Counted from the first letter of the stretch, positions 17,508 through 26,286 are shown. The stretch: DNA of 64,000 bases from Egbenema bharatensis (GCF_048077055.1 NZ_CP182236.1:3844001-3908000), one strand, 5' to 3'. The notes: generated from the sequence alone by a model not told the origin. Program-made: numbers and translations.

Positions 17508-17978
17508 TCAAGCCATTGGAGTTGCCAGAACAAGTTGTTCCCAGTTCTGTGGTGTGGAGAAAGCCGTGTACTGAGCTGCCATTCTGGGAGTCAGCAATTC
17601 TAGAAGAACCGTGTTTTCAACCCAAAATTCCACCACCTGAAAGAATGGCCCCCGATCGCCGACAAAACATTGCCATCCCTCTCGTGCTGCAATCTGCTGA
17701 ATTTGTTCCAGTTCTAAAGGAACCGAAATTGCTGCATGGGTGGCAGTGTAGCGAGTTACAGCCTGTCCCGATTTGAGATCAGGCAGTTCAGGATTACCAG
17801 GAACGATTTCATAGCCTAGTGGGTAAACTTCGATCACGGTTCCGTGGTCATCGCCTGCAAAAGCAATGTAGCTATTGGGATAAAAGGGAAACGGTAAAGC
17901 CTGACTTTGCCAGAGTTCTGCTAAGACCTCAGCAACCTGTTTGGGATTTTCAGCCGCGATCGACATGTGATGTAGCAT
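17508..17978 (-). CDS. VOC/glyoxalase-superfamily-like protein
   Basis: 156-aa protein, MLHHMSIAAENPKQVAEVLA at the N-terminus, typical of the first beta-alpha unit of vicinal-oxygen-chelate proteins, then FPFYPNSYIAFAGDDHGTVI and ATHAAISVPLELEQIQQIAA for the second. His4 and Glu51 (GTVIEVYP) could form part of a metal site, but assignment of a reaction is not possible. The upstream 18022-18040 inverted repeat resembles the one at the tetR start, so this gene is the likely target of that regulator. Confidence 0.7.
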   Translation of the reverse strand: MLHHMSIAAENPKQVAEVLAELWQSQALPFPFYPNSYIAFAGDDHGTVIEVYPLGYEIVPGNPELPDLKSGQAVTRYTATHAAISVPLELEQIQQIAAREGWQCFVGDRGPFFQVVEFWVENTVLLELLTPRMAAQYTAFSTPQNWEQLVLATPMA

Positions 17979-18021
17979 GAGCCAATTTCCTTGAAGCGAA
18001 TGGGAAAATTATTTCGTATTC

Positions 18022-18040
18022 ATGTCATAGATGCTGACAT
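18022..18040. promoter_or_regulatory. Inverted repeat upstream of the VOC-like gene
   Basis: ATGTCA-TAGATGC-TGACAT, 6-bp arms, 44 bp upstream of the VOC-like ATG. Half-sites match those at the tetR start (17283-17309), with different spacing. Operator function is inferred. Confidence 0.45.
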
Positions 18041-18159
18041 AAATGCAAATACAGTGTCAATAATATTACTGGATTGTTACAATGGCTACGCTGTCCTCTG
18101 TCCTATCCCCCTGAAGTCACCGTAGTAGAAGCGAGGTAGAAGCGAGCGTGAATTGAGCA

Positions 18160-18215
18160 ACCGTAAAGCGGGCATCTTGCCCGCGCAGGCTGGAAGCCTG
18201 CACTACGAAAGGTGG
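18160..18215. repeat. REP-type palindrome
   Basis: GCGGGCATCTTGCCCGCGC followed by AGGCTGGAAGCCTGCACTAC: two adjacent hairpins of the dispersed family upstream of plsY. They are translated in-frame if the longer plsY open frame is used, which argues for a later start. Confidence 0.85.
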
Positions 18216-18269
18216 GCGTATTGCTGCCGAGGTCTAGTAGTCAAACGCACCGATCGCAGTACACTGAAT

Positions 18270-18974
18270 ATGACTGCGTGGGATGGAGTAAACGGCATGG
18301 CACTCTGGTTAGGATATGGCTTGATGGTATTGCTGGTTGCGTATTTGTTGGGGGCAACACCGACAGGATATTGGGCAGGCAAGATTCTTAAGGGCATTGA
18401 CATCCGAGAGCATGGTTCCAGATCCACAGGCGCGACGAATGTACTGCGGACACTGGGAAAAGTTCCGGCGTTGGTGGTGCTGCTGGTGGATATTTTTAAG
18501 GGAGTTGCTGCCGTTGGGTTGGCTCGCTGGTTTTATACCCTGCCTGCGATCGCCAATGCCGTTCCAGAAGGCGTGAATTTGCAAACCTGGACGGATTGGA
18601 TCGTCACCCTGGCAGGATTACTCGCCATTTTGGGTCACAGCCGATCGATCTGGATTAATTTTACGGGGGGCAAATCGGCTGCGACGGGATTGGGGGTGCT
18701 CTGCGCCATGGCCTGGCAGGTGGGGCTGGGAACCGCTCTGGTCTTTGGGTTGGTGCTGGCAACGTTTCGGATTGTTTCCCTTAGCTCCATTGCGGCGGCC
18801 GTCGCTGCGATCGCGCTGATGGGGATTTTCCAGCAACCACTGGCATATCAACTGATGGTGATCGCGGGAGGGCTGTATGTGATCTGGCGACATCAGGCAA
18901 ATATTCAGCGGTTACTGGCGGGAACTGAACCGAAAATTGGGCAGAAACATCAGGAGTCGGAACCCGCGAATTAA
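18270..18974 (+). CDS. plsY: Acyl-phosphate glycerol-3-phosphate acyltransferase
   Basis: Integral membrane enzyme transferring an acyl group from acyl-phosphate to glycerol-3-phosphate, the first step of phospholipid synthesis in bacteria with PlsX/PlsY. Signature segments: GATPTGYWAGKI, the active-site motif GSRSTGATNVLRTLGK, and the second motif ILGHSRSIWINFTGGKSAAT with GLG. Five or more hydrophobic segments are visible. The frame is open from 18153, but that part is REP DNA; ATG 18270 (MTAWDGV) or 18297 (MALWLGYG) is the real start. Convergent with speA, 11 bp apart. Confidence 0.92.
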   Translation: MTAWDGVNGMALWLGYGLMVLLVAYLLGATPTGYWAGKILKGIDIREHGSRSTGATNVLRTLGKVPALVVLLVDIFKGVAAVGLARWFYTLPAIANAVPEGVNLQTWTDWIVTLAGLLAILGHSRSIWINFTGGKSAATGLGVLCAMAWQVGLGTALVFGLVLATFRIVSLSSIAAAVAAIALMGIFQQPLAYQLMVIAGGLYVIWRHQANIQRLLAGTEPKIGQKHQESEPAN

Positions 18975-18985
18975 CGAATTCGCCT

Positions 18986-21019
18986 TCAGGACAGGTAGGT
19001 ATAGCGGCTGAGACTGCGCTCATAGTTTTGCAGCAATAGTTGCGATTCCTGAAGGGTAATTTGTTTCTCCTGCAGGGCCTGCTCTGAGCGTCGTCGAATA
19101 TTTTCGATTAAATCCTCAGAATCATATTGCACATATCCCAGAACTTCTGTCATCGTATCTCCCTTCACCACGTGCTCAATCTGATAGCCCTTGGGAGAGA
19201 GCTTGATGTGAACTGCGTTGGTGTCACCAAACAAATTGTGCAGGTTGCCCATGATTTCCTGGTACGCGCCGTTGAGGAACATCGCCAGGTAGTAGGGTTC
19301 GTGGGTAGCCGGGGAGCTTGATTCCTGCTGACGCAGGGGATGGAGTTCCAGGACAGATTTGACATCCCGGAGGTCAATGAACTGATGGATTTTGCCGTCG
19401 CTGTCACAGGTCAGGTCAGCCAGAGTGGCCCGATGGGTCGGTTCCTCATCCAGGCGGTGAATGGGCATAATCGGGAAAAGTTGATCGATCGCCCAACTGT
19501 CGGGAGCGGATTGAAACACAGAGAGATTGACATAGTAAATGGAAGCCATGATTTTCTCCAGGTCTTCCAGATCGTCCGGCACATACTCCTGCTGACGGGC
19601 AATGCTGAGAATTTTGTGACAACATGACCAGTAAAGCCGCTCTGCGGTAGCGCGATCGGTCAGGCTGAGGTAGCCAAACCCAAACATGCTGACGGCTTCT
19701 TCCTTGAACTGGGTTGCGTCGTGATAGGCTTCCTGGTAATTCTCTACTGTAATGGATTGGTAAGTTTCGTGGAGGTTGCGAATCACTAAGGGGGTTTTGT
19801 CCTCTGGCGGAGGTGGGTTGTCGGTAATGACATCACTCGTTCCCAGTACGTCAAAGACCAGTACCGATTGGTGAGAAGCGATCGCCCGTCCACTTTCGCT
19901 GACCAGGGTAGGAACTGGGACTTCCCGCTCATGGCAAATGTCCCGCACCTGCGCCACTACATCGTTTGCATAGTTTTGCATACTGTAGTTTTTGGACGCA
20001 TAGAAGTTGGTCTTGGATCCGTCATAATCTACCCCTAAGCCGCCGCCCACATCCAGATATTGCATATTGGCTCCCAGCTTAGACAATTCCACATAAATCT
20101 GGCTGGCTTCCCGGATGGCATCTTTGATCACACTAATCGCCGAAATTTGGGAACCGACATGGAAATGCAGCAGTTGCAGTGCGTTCAACATTTTTGCGTC
20201 CCGCAGCTTTTCAACGGACTGGAGGATTTCCGGGATCGTTAAACCAAACTTAGCCCGATCGCCTGCCGAGGTTCCCCATCGCCCAATCCCTTTGGCACTC
20301 AGCTTGGCCCGTACACCCAGAATTGGCTCAACTTGCAGCTTACGGCTGGCTTCAATCACCAGATCGACTTCCTCAAACTGCTCCAATACAATGATGGGTG
20401 TATGCCCCAGCCGCCGCGCCAGCATCGCGGTTTCAATATATTCCCGATCTTTGTAGCCGTTGCAGATCAGTAATGCTCCAGGAGTGTCCAGCGTTGCCAG
20501 GGCAATTAGCAATTCTGGCTTAGACCCTGCTTCCAAGCCAAACTGATGGGGTTTACCAAACCGCACCAGATCTTCAATCAAGTGTCGCTGCTGATTGCAC
20601 TTGACCGGGAAAACCCCCCGATAGCTTCCGGCATAGCTATAACGAGCGATCGCTTTGGCAAAGCAGGCATTCAGCCGTTCAATCCGGTCTTCTAGAATAT
20701 CTGAGAAGCGAATCAGCAACGGCAATCCCACATTCCTCAGCTTCAGCGCATTGACCAATTCGTACAAATCGAGCGATCCCCCCCGATCGCCTTTAGGAGA
20801 AACCGTCACATGACCAGCTGCATTGATGGAAAAATATGGCTCTCCCCAGCCTTTAATGCGATACAGTTCCTCGCTGTCTTCAATCGTCCAGGGGGTTTTG
20901 GCAGAGGTTTCATTGGGAAGCGACTGAGGCGATCGCTCGGTAGATGAATGGGATGCTGAGGGGGTGTCGTGAGCATTGGCTTGGTTTGATTCAAACGCGA
21001 TCGATTGTCTTTTCCCCAT
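18986..21019 (-). CDS. speA: Biosynthetic arginine decarboxylase
   Basis: PLP enzyme converting arginine to agmatine, first step of the polyamine branch. The 677-aa length fits the SpeA family. Visible: YFSINAAGHVTVSPKG near the N-terminus, GVFPVKCNQQRHLIED containing the PLP-binding lysine, FGLEAGSKPELLIAL, LHFHVGSQISAIS, YLDVGGGLGVDYDGS (phosphate-binding glycines) and VSESGRAIASH. The first 45 residues are Ser/Thr-rich and poorly conserved, so the exact start (ATG 21019) is less certain. The gene stands alone, with a long non-coding region upstream. Confidence 0.95.
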   Translation of the reverse strand: MGKRQSIAFESNQANAHDTPSASHSSTERSPQSLPNETSAKTPWTIEDSEELYRIKGWGEPYFSINAAGHVTVSPKGDRGGSLDLYELVNALKLRNVGLPLLIRFSDILEDRIERLNACFAKAIARYSYAGSYRGVFPVKCNQQRHLIEDLVRFGKPHQFGLEAGSKPELLIALATLDTPGALLICNGYKDREYIETAMLARRLGHTPIIVLEQFEEVDLVIEASRKLQVEPILGVRAKLSAKGIGRWGTSAGDRAKFGLTIPEILQSVEKLRDAKMLNALQLLHFHVGSQISAISVIKDAIREASQIYVELSKLGANMQYLDVGGGLGVDYDGSKTNFYASKNYSMQNYANDVVAQVRDICHEREVPVPTLVSESGRAIASHQSVLVFDVLGTSDVITDNPPPPEDKTPLVIRNLHETYQSITVENYQEAYHDATQFKEEAVSMFGFGYLSLTDRATAERLYWSCCHKILSIARQQEYVPDDLEDLEKIMASIYYVNLSVFQSAPDSWAIDQLFPIMPIHRLDEEPTHRATLADLTCDSDGKIHQFIDLRDVKSVLELHPLRQQESSSPATHEPYYLAMFLNGAYQEIMGNLHNLFGDTNAVHIKLSPKGYQIEHVVKGDTMTEVLGYVQYDSEDLIENIRRRSEQALQEKQITLQESQLLLQNYERSLSRYTYLS

Positions 21020-21269
21020 GCTGGCTCCTTATCTTGAATCAAGGGTGTAATTGTTGATTGAATAGGCTGATGGTTTGTAAAACAATACAGCTCAATTGCG
21101 AATCAGTCTGCCAGTCTAGCGTATTCCTTCTCCTACTGTACGTGATGGAGCAAACGCTGCCCAGAATTGCCGCGATCGCAATTCTGCGCTTCTAAAGTGG
21201 TAAGTGGTCACCCGTCTGTTGCTTGAACCAGTCCTGATCCAAGTCCTAAAACCATCCAAGTCCCAAAAC
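21020..21269. other. Upstream region of speA
   Basis: About 250 bp with no gene. It probably holds the speA promoter. No riboswitch-like or terminator-like structure was recognised by eye. Confidence 0.4.
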
Positions 21270-21401
21270 CTACCCCTGAAGCACGATCGCGCCACTCAGT
21301 AGGATCAAAGACCCACCCAGCAGCGTTGACCATTGCATGGGTGCTTCCTGGTAGAGCACGGCTGCAACCACGTAGCTCGCTGCCAGGGAAAAACTATAGG
21401 C
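21270..21401 (-). pseudogene. EamA/DMT transporter C-terminal fragment
   Basis: The minus strand reads SLAASYVVAAVLYQEAPMQW then LLGGSLILLSGAIVLQG and a stop. This is the last membrane helices of a drug/metabolite transporter of the EamA type. No N-terminal part is found; just upstream (in its own direction) the sequence is interrupted by the MITE-like element at 21409-21504. A broken transporter relic. Confidence 0.6.
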
Positions 21402-21408
21402 CAATGTA

Positions 21409-21504
21409 TTATAGTGCTACGCACTGAGATTAGGAAGGTAAAAGCCCCGCGCTGCGGGGCTTTTACCTCTAAATTTGTCCTAACTACTGTGACTACAGCT
21501 ATAA
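21409..21504. mobile_element. MITE-like palindromic element (96 bp)
   Basis: The whole element is a near-palindrome. The outer ends TTATAGTGCTACGCACTG... and the complement of the right end TTATAGCTGTAGTCACAGTA... share TTATAG, CAC and TTAGGA. The centre (21436-21468) is a perfect hairpin with 15-bp arms, AGGTAAAAGCCCCGC-GCT-GCGGGGCTTTTACCT (given in parts). No coding capacity. It abuts the truncated EamA fragment. It may also act as a bidirectional terminator. Confidence 0.65.
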
Positions 21505-21750
21505 ACAGGGGAACTGGAACTGTTTTCAAAAGTTGTTCCATGGTTGCATCAGGGCTCACTGCTGTGCACCCCTGGCGGGTATTTCAGTGCATCTCGACCG
21601 GGTGCTCCAGGGATAGTGTTGGCGTAGATGATCAAGCGAAAGCCCAAAACATTCGATCAGCACAATGGACGATCGTTAGCCTGAAGCCGTTCGATCGCCC
21701 ATTATGAATCTACTGAAGATATGAACCAGATGAACCAAGGATTAACTGAT

Positions 21751-21802
21751 GTCCAGCTCTAATATCCAGCTCTAATATCCAGCTCTAACATCCAGCTCTA
21801 AC
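21751..21802. repeat. 13-bp tandem repeat (4 units)
   Basis: Four copies of ATCCAGCTCTAAT/C directly downstream of the pstS stop codon region. Confidence 0.85.
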
Positions 21803-21808
21803 CTGCTG

Positions 21809-22867
21809 CTAGAACTTCTCCTCCCGCAGCAAGACCTCCTGAATTGTCAGGGCAGGTTCGGGTTTGCCATCGTATACTGTGCCCACTTTCCCCTGATACA
21901 GTCGCCGATAACCGATCTCATAGGTATCTTCCGGTAAGGGGATGTAGCCCACTGATTCGATCAGGTCGATCGCATTTTGCAAATAGAAATCCATGAACTC
22001 ACGAACATGTTCGTTGTGTTGAGCTGACTGAATGTTGACATAAACAAATAGCGGTCGGGATAGGGGTTGATAGGAGGCAGTCTCCACATTTTCCCGATCG
22101 GGGAGGACTGGTCCATTGCCACTGTCGATCGCCAGAGCTTTGAGCTGATCCTGGTTTTGCTCGTAGTAGGAAAGCCCAAAGTAGCCCAATGCATTCGGGT
22201 CATTGGCTACGCCGCGCACCAGAATATCGTCATCTTCACTGCCGGTAAAGTCGCTGCGAGTCCGGTTTTCGCCCACAATTGCTTCGGCAAAATAATCGTA
22301 GGTGCCGGAGTCTGCACCAGGGCCATAGAGCGTGAGGGGACGATCGGGAAAATCAGGACGAATCTGATTCCAGTTGGTCACTTGCCCTTGCGCCGTAGCT
22401 GACCAGATGGACTTCAGTTCATCCACCGTCAGACTATCCACCCAGTCATTCCCAGGGTGAACCACCACGGTCAGCGCGTCAAAGGCGATCGGCAATTCCA
22501 CAAACCGAATTTCAGAGTCCCGGCAGGCAGCCAGTTCCTGGGTCGAAATCGGGCGAGATGCCCCTGTAATATCTGTCTCTCCCGCACAAAACTTTCTGAA
22601 CCCACCCCCCGTACCCGAAAAGGCTGCCGTTACCTGTACATCTGGATCCCGCTGCTGGTATTGCTGAACGGCTGCTTCAGTAATGGGATACACGGTGCTG
22701 GAACCGTCAATTTCAATGATGTCATTGGTAATGGCTGCGGGAAGTTGAACCTGGCTGGTCGTGGTTTGAACCTGGGGCGTGCTACAGGCCGAAACCAGCA
22801 GCGCAGTGGTGAGCAGGGCCGCAGAGAACGAAGCGGATGGGTGAATAGACTTTTTAATGGTAGACAT
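21809..22867 (-). CDS. pstS: Phosphate ABC transporter substrate-binding lipoprotein (PstS/SphX family)
   Basis: Periplasmic phosphate-binding protein. N-terminal lipoprotein signal with lipobox LLVSAC. The mature part shows IEIDGSSTVYPITEAAVQQY, SGTGGGFRKFCAGETDITGA, RPISTQELAAC and LYGPGADSGTYDYFAEAIVG, the phosphate-contacting Ser/Thr, Asp and Arg regions of the SphX-type PstS of cyanobacteria. ATG 22867 (MSTIKK) is preferred over 22885. It stands alone with no pstCAB beside it, as is usual for sphX. A degenerate TTAACC-type Pho-box candidate lies about 300 bp upstream (23168-23197, minus strand). Phosphate-starvation control is therefore plausible but unproven. Confidence 0.9.
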   Translation of the reverse strand: MSTIKKSIHPSASFSAALLTTALLVSACSTPQVQTTTSQVQLPAAITNDIIEIDGSSTVYPITEAAVQQYQQRDPDVQVTAAFSGTGGGFRKFCAGETDITGASRPISTQELAACRDSEIRFVELPIAFDALTVVVHPGNDWVDSLTVDELKSIWSATAQGQVTNWNQIRPDFPDRPLTLYGPGADSGTYDYFAEAIVGENRTRSDFTGSEDDDILVRGVANDPNALGYFGLSYYEQNQDQLKALAIDSGNGPVLPDRENVETASYQPLSRPLFVYVNIQSAQHNEHVREFMDFYLQNAIDLIESVGYIPLPEDTYEIGYRRLYQGKVGTVYDGKPEPALTIQEVLLREEKF

Positions 22868-23167
22868 GATGAATCCTAAATGCAATATTGCGGGTCACAC
22901 AGGTGGCAGATTGCAGCTCACAAAAGCTTCCTTTTACCAAAACGCGATCGAAGGTTTGGAAGAAGATTAAAAAAAGTTGTAGCGAGCCGTCGATTTTCTG
23001 ACGCTCCCAAGATCTCAATTCTCCTAAAGAGTAGTCAAAATGGGAGATTTCATTTAAAATGAATACATCAATTAAATTTGATATGTCAAGCAATCATGCA
23101 GGGGTTACACAAAAGTTAGCAAATGCATATTTTGAGCGAAAGGGTTCTTTTCTCCGAATCAAATAAA

Positions 23168-23197
23168 TGGTTAAATGATGCTAATTAACGGTTAGTT
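23168..23197 (-). promoter_or_regulatory. Candidate degenerate Pho box
   Basis: On the minus strand CTAACCG, TTAGCAT and TTAACCA follow each other at 10-11-bp spacing, similar to the repeated PyTTAAPyPy(T/A) pattern of cyanobacterial Pho boxes. Only two of three repeats fit well and the distance to pstS is about 300 bp. Confidence 0.25.
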
Positions 23198-23339
23198 TCT
23201 ATTCCTATAGTGATTCAGTTATCGATCGATATCGTGTTTAATTGGTGTGGTGTTTTGGTTTCGTTGTAGCGATCGAAATTAAACAGTCGGTTAAGACAAG
23301 GTTTAGAGAAGATGATCCAGGTCAAGCATCATACCCGCA

Positions 23340-23471
23340 TTCAACAGTTCACTCATTCCATCTAACTGCGCACCATTCTCCACGTACTCGCGCATTTTGG
23401 CTGGCAATGTTTCCAGCGCATCTGACTGCGATCGAATTTCAATCACAAAATCCGGGGCAAGGGGTAAAAAG
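23340..23471 (-). pseudogene. Uma2-family (DUF820) endonuclease-like fragment
   Basis: The minus strand reads LPLAPDFVIEIRSQSDALET then LPAKMREYVENGAQL, the central catalytic-type block (PDFV-E-RS-SD) of Uma2 proteins common in cyanobacteria. Both ends are missing, so this is a relic. It is joined directly to a HicB-like fragment on the other strand. Confidence 0.6.
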
Positions 23472-23493
23472 CGATCGTTCTCAGAAAGCTGCT

Positions 23494-23628
23494 CAGTTTG
23501 GTTATGTTCCTGGTTTTCCTGGGGCGCACTCTCAAGGCGAGACATTAGATGAGCTACAAGAAAACCTGCGTGAAGTAATTGAGATGCTCCTGGAAGATGA
23601 GAAACTTGTTGCTTTGTCCCTCCTGTGA
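23494..23628 (+). pseudogene. HicB-like antitoxin C-terminal fragment
   Basis: Reads QFGYVPGFPGAHSQGETLDE then LQENLREVIEMLLEDEKL and a stop, the second half of a HicB-type antitoxin. The N-terminal strand-turn part is replaced by the Uma2 remnant, so the gene was cut at their junction. Confidence 0.6.
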
Positions 23629-23761
23629 ACCTTGGAGCGTTTGGTTAAAAATCATTGCGTGCTGATCCGAGTTGGAAAAATTACGCTATTGATCAAACCG
23701 ATCGCCTCATAATGGAAGTACGTCAACTTCGTGGCGAGTCGTCATCACAACCATTGCATCC

Positions 23762-24760
23762 ATGAAACTTTCACGGAAAAACCTGGCAGAACGTCAAGAG
23801 CATTTATATGATGCCATCATCGTTGGGGGAGGGGCTGGCGGATTGTCTGCGGCGATTTACCTGCAGCGTTACGGCTTGTCCTGTTTAGTCATTGAGAAGG
23901 GCAAAGGGCGATCGTTCTGGATGCAGGACTTGCGGAATTATCTGGGATTGCCACCGACCACCCCCGGACGAGACTTAATCCAACAGGGGCAGAATCACGC
24001 CCTGGAGTTAGGAGCCGATCACCTGCGGGGCTTTGTAGAAGAAGTGACAGACGAGGGTGATACCTTTACGGTCAAGGTCAAGGTGGGTAAACAAAACAGC
24101 GAGTATCCCATCTTTCGCTCAAAATACATTGTGGCAGCCAGCGGCATTATTGATACCCTGCCTCAGCTAGAGGATATGCAGAATGTGTTTGACTATGCCG
24201 GGTATAACCTGCACGTCTGTATGATTTGCGATGGTTATGAAATGATGGATCGGCTGTGTGGGCTGTTTGTCGGTACAGAGGGAGCGATTAATACAGCCTT
24301 TGTCCTGAACTGGTTTACGCCCTACATTACGGTGTTCACCAACGGCAAAGTGGAAGTGGGGGCAGAAATGCGTCAAAAATTGCAGGATCACGGCTATCCT
24401 TTGGTGGAAACCCCGATTCGACGCTTTTTAGGCGAAAACCACGAAATGAATGGTGTGGAATTAATCGATGGTTCGACGGTGAAGCTGGAAACGGGACTCG
24501 TGGCGATGGGTTCGCACTATCATAACGAGTATCTCAAGGGCATTGAGCTGGAGCGCAGCGGGCAGAACATTGTGACAGATTCCATGTGTCGCAGTTCGCA
24601 TCCCCGAATTTTTGCCGTGGGCGACCTTAAAGAAGGAATAAATCAAGTGTCGATCGCGGTTGCAGATGGTACACTGGCGGCTACTGCAATTTGGCGGGAT
24701 ATCCGTCGTGCTTCACCGCCTCGTCGTTGGGAACAAAATCTTATTGGAGCAGTGTCGTGA
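23762..24760 (+). CDS. Thioredoxin-reductase-like flavoprotein
   Basis: 332-aa FAD protein of the TrxR/DTR fold: DAIIVGGGAGGLSAAIYLQR (dinucleotide site), LNYLGLPP-like region (NYLGLPPTTPGRDL), redox-active CMICDGYEM in place of the usual CATC, and IFAVGDLKEGINQVSIAVADG near the C-terminus. The NADPH-binding GxGxxA motif expected just after the CxxC is degenerate (GLFVGTEGAINTAF). That recalls the pyridine-nucleotide-independent TrxR relatives known in cyanobacteria (the DTR/DDOR group). The assignment to that subgroup is inference. It overlaps by 4 bp the next gene, forming an operon. Confidence 0.8.
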   Translation: MKLSRKNLAERQEHLYDAIIVGGGAGGLSAAIYLQRYGLSCLVIEKGKGRSFWMQDLRNYLGLPPTTPGRDLIQQGQNHALELGADHLRGFVEEVTDEGDTFTVKVKVGKQNSEYPIFRSKYIVAASGIIDTLPQLEDMQNVFDYAGYNLHVCMICDGYEMMDRLCGLFVGTEGAINTAFVLNWFTPYITVFTNGKVEVGAEMRQKLQDHGYPLVETPIRRFLGENHEMNGVELIDGSTVKLETGLVAMGSHYHNEYLKGIELERSGQNIVTDSMCRSSHPRIFAVGDLKEGINQVSIAVADGTLAATAIWRDIRRASPPRRWEQNLIGAVS

Positions 24761-25302
24761 CTCAGATTGAATCGCTTACTATACCAGAGCTTCAGGCAGA
24801 AGTAGCTCATTTGCGCGGAGAGTTGACCCTACGGGATCAGTTGGTTCAGCAACTTTCCCAGGAGCTATTTCGCCTGGTTAAAAGCAATACCAACCTTGCC
24901 CCTACCCCCGCTCTGTCCGAACGGCAGCAAGCTGAAATGCGAGCCTTGCGCGAACAGCTTCAGGGCGTAGAACAGCAGGTGGGCTTTTACCAGGAACAGT
25001 TGACCACTAAGGATCAGGAAATCTATCAACTGCGTCAGTCGGTGCAGGAACTCACCGATCGCTCCCGGATGTTGGAGCAAGTGGTGCAGGAGTTGCCTCA
25101 GGTGTATAAACAAAAGTTTGAACAGCGATTGGCCCCCCTGAAGGAGAAGATTGCTCAGATTCAGCGAGAAAATCGTCAGCTTCATGCCGAATTGCAAAGC
25201 GTCAGCTATCGTTTAGCGGTTCGCAGCCGTCGGACTTCTCATCTAGATCTGCCCAGCTTCCCGCGTTTAGGTTCCTCCCCGATTCCTTCCTTTGGGTCTT
25301 AG
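24757..25302 (+). CDS. Npun_F5560-like coiled-coil protein
   Basis: 181-aa alpha-helical protein: IPELQAEVAHLRGELTLRDQ, LVQQLSQELFRLVKSN, then YQLRQSVQELTDRSRMLEQV and KIAQIQRENRQLHAELQSVS. The pattern matches what I recall of the cyanobacterial Npun_F5560 family (function unknown). I take GTG 24757, which overlaps the flavoprotein stop as GTGA, as the start; the open frame upstream to 24691 lies wholly inside the flavoprotein gene. Tight overlap implies translational coupling and a functional link with the flavoprotein. Confidence 0.7.
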   Translation: MTQIESLTIPELQAEVAHLRGELTLRDQLVQQLSQELFRLVKSNTNLAPTPALSERQQAEMRALREQLQGVEQQVGFYQEQLTTKDQEIYQLRQSVQELTDRSRMLEQVVQELPQVYKQKFEQRLAPLKEKIAQIQRENRQLHAELQSVSYRLAVRSRRTSHLDLPSFPRLGSSPIPSFGS

Positions 25303-25334
25303 GCTTGTAGATGCAATAACCTGTACAATTCCGC

Positions 25335-25375
25335 TACTTTGTTGACTGGGCAGGCAAGATGCCCACTCCATAAGA
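25335..25375. repeat. REP-type palindrome
   Basis: GACTGGGCAGGCAAGATGCC followed by CACTCCATAAGAATTTCAG, one copy of the dispersed family in the spacer before the dedA gene. Confidence 0.8.
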
Positions 25376-25503
25376 ATTTCAGGTTCTTTAATTTACATTC
25401 TTTAGCCCAACTTTTAGCTCTTAAGCCAGCAAAATTGACACTCTGACTGAATTTGCGTCAAGATTATGAGAGGATTCCTAAAACTTTGTAACGGCGACAC
25501 TGC

Positions 25504-26175
25504 ATGACCCTCGAACTGATATCTCTTGAAGTAATCCAGGAAATTGCCCGCGAGTATGGCTACTGGACAGTTTTTCTTGGCATCATGCTGGAGAATGCCG
25601 GAATTCCCATCCCTGGAGAAACGATTACCCTGGTGGGCGGTTTTCTAGCGGGAAGTGGAGAGTTAGATTACTGGTTGGTTTTAGGATGTGCGATCGCTGG
25701 CGCAGTGCTGGGCGATAATTTTGGCTACTGGATTGGCTACTTCGGCGGCTGGATGGTGCTGACCCGTTTGGGGCGGCTGTTTCGCATTCAGGAAACGCAG
25801 CTCATTGGGGTACGCGATCGGTTTGCGGAAAATGCGGCCAGGGCGGTTTTTCTAGGACGGTTTGTAGCACTCCTCCGGATTTTCGCTGGGCCCCTCGCCG
25901 GAACTGCTAAAATGCCCTACCTGAAGTTTTTGGCTTGCAATCTGGCAGGGGCGACGGTCTGGGCTTCGGTGATGGTGAGCCTGGCCTACTTTGTCGGTCG
26001 TATCGTTCCTTTAGATCAATTGATTCGCTGGGTAGCTCAGTTTGCGGTCGTGGCCCTTCTGCTGGTCATCGCCTGGATTTTGTTCTCTTTCTGGACGGAG
26101 CGTCGGCAGATCGATCGGGCGATCGAATCCACGACTCCGGACGAGAAGGAAACCAGCGAAGCTCCAACGGGCTAA
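25504..26175 (+). CDS. DedA-family membrane protein
   Basis: 223-aa membrane protein of the DedA/VTT family. EYGYWTVFLGIMLENAGIPI with PGETITLVGGFLAGSG near the N-terminus, then GRFVALLRIFAGPLAGTAKM, the characteristic re-entrant/conserved Arg segment, and two C-terminal hydrophobic stretches (VWASVMVSLAYFVGRIV; FAVVALLLVIAWILFSFW). DedA proteins are linked to undecaprenyl-phosphate or phospholipid flipping and to membrane homeostasis. The gene stands alone after the Npun_F5560-like gene. Start ATG 25504 gives a normal family length. Confidence 0.88.
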   Translation: MTLELISLEVIQEIAREYGYWTVFLGIMLENAGIPIPGETITLVGGFLAGSGELDYWLVLGCAIAGAVLGDNFGYWIGYFGGWMVLTRLGRLFRIQETQLIGVRDRFAENAARAVFLGRFVALLRIFAGPLAGTAKMPYLKFLACNLAGATVWASVMVSLAYFVGRIVPLDQLIRWVAQFAVVALLLVIAWILFSFWTERRQIDRAIESTTPDEKETSEAPTG

Positions 26176-26199
26176 ACTCCAAGCTCTACAACTCCTATC

Positions 26200-26240
26200 A
26201 ACTCTTGTGGGGTGGGCATCTTGTCCGCCCTATTCTATTT
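26200..26240. repeat. REP-type palindrome
   Basis: CTTGTGGGGTGGGCATCTTG followed by TCCGCCC, dispersed family, downstream of dedA. Confidence 0.8.
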
Positions 26241-26286
26241 ATTATTAGATAGGACTTTGGTAGGTAGGACTCTGGTTGGCTAACAA

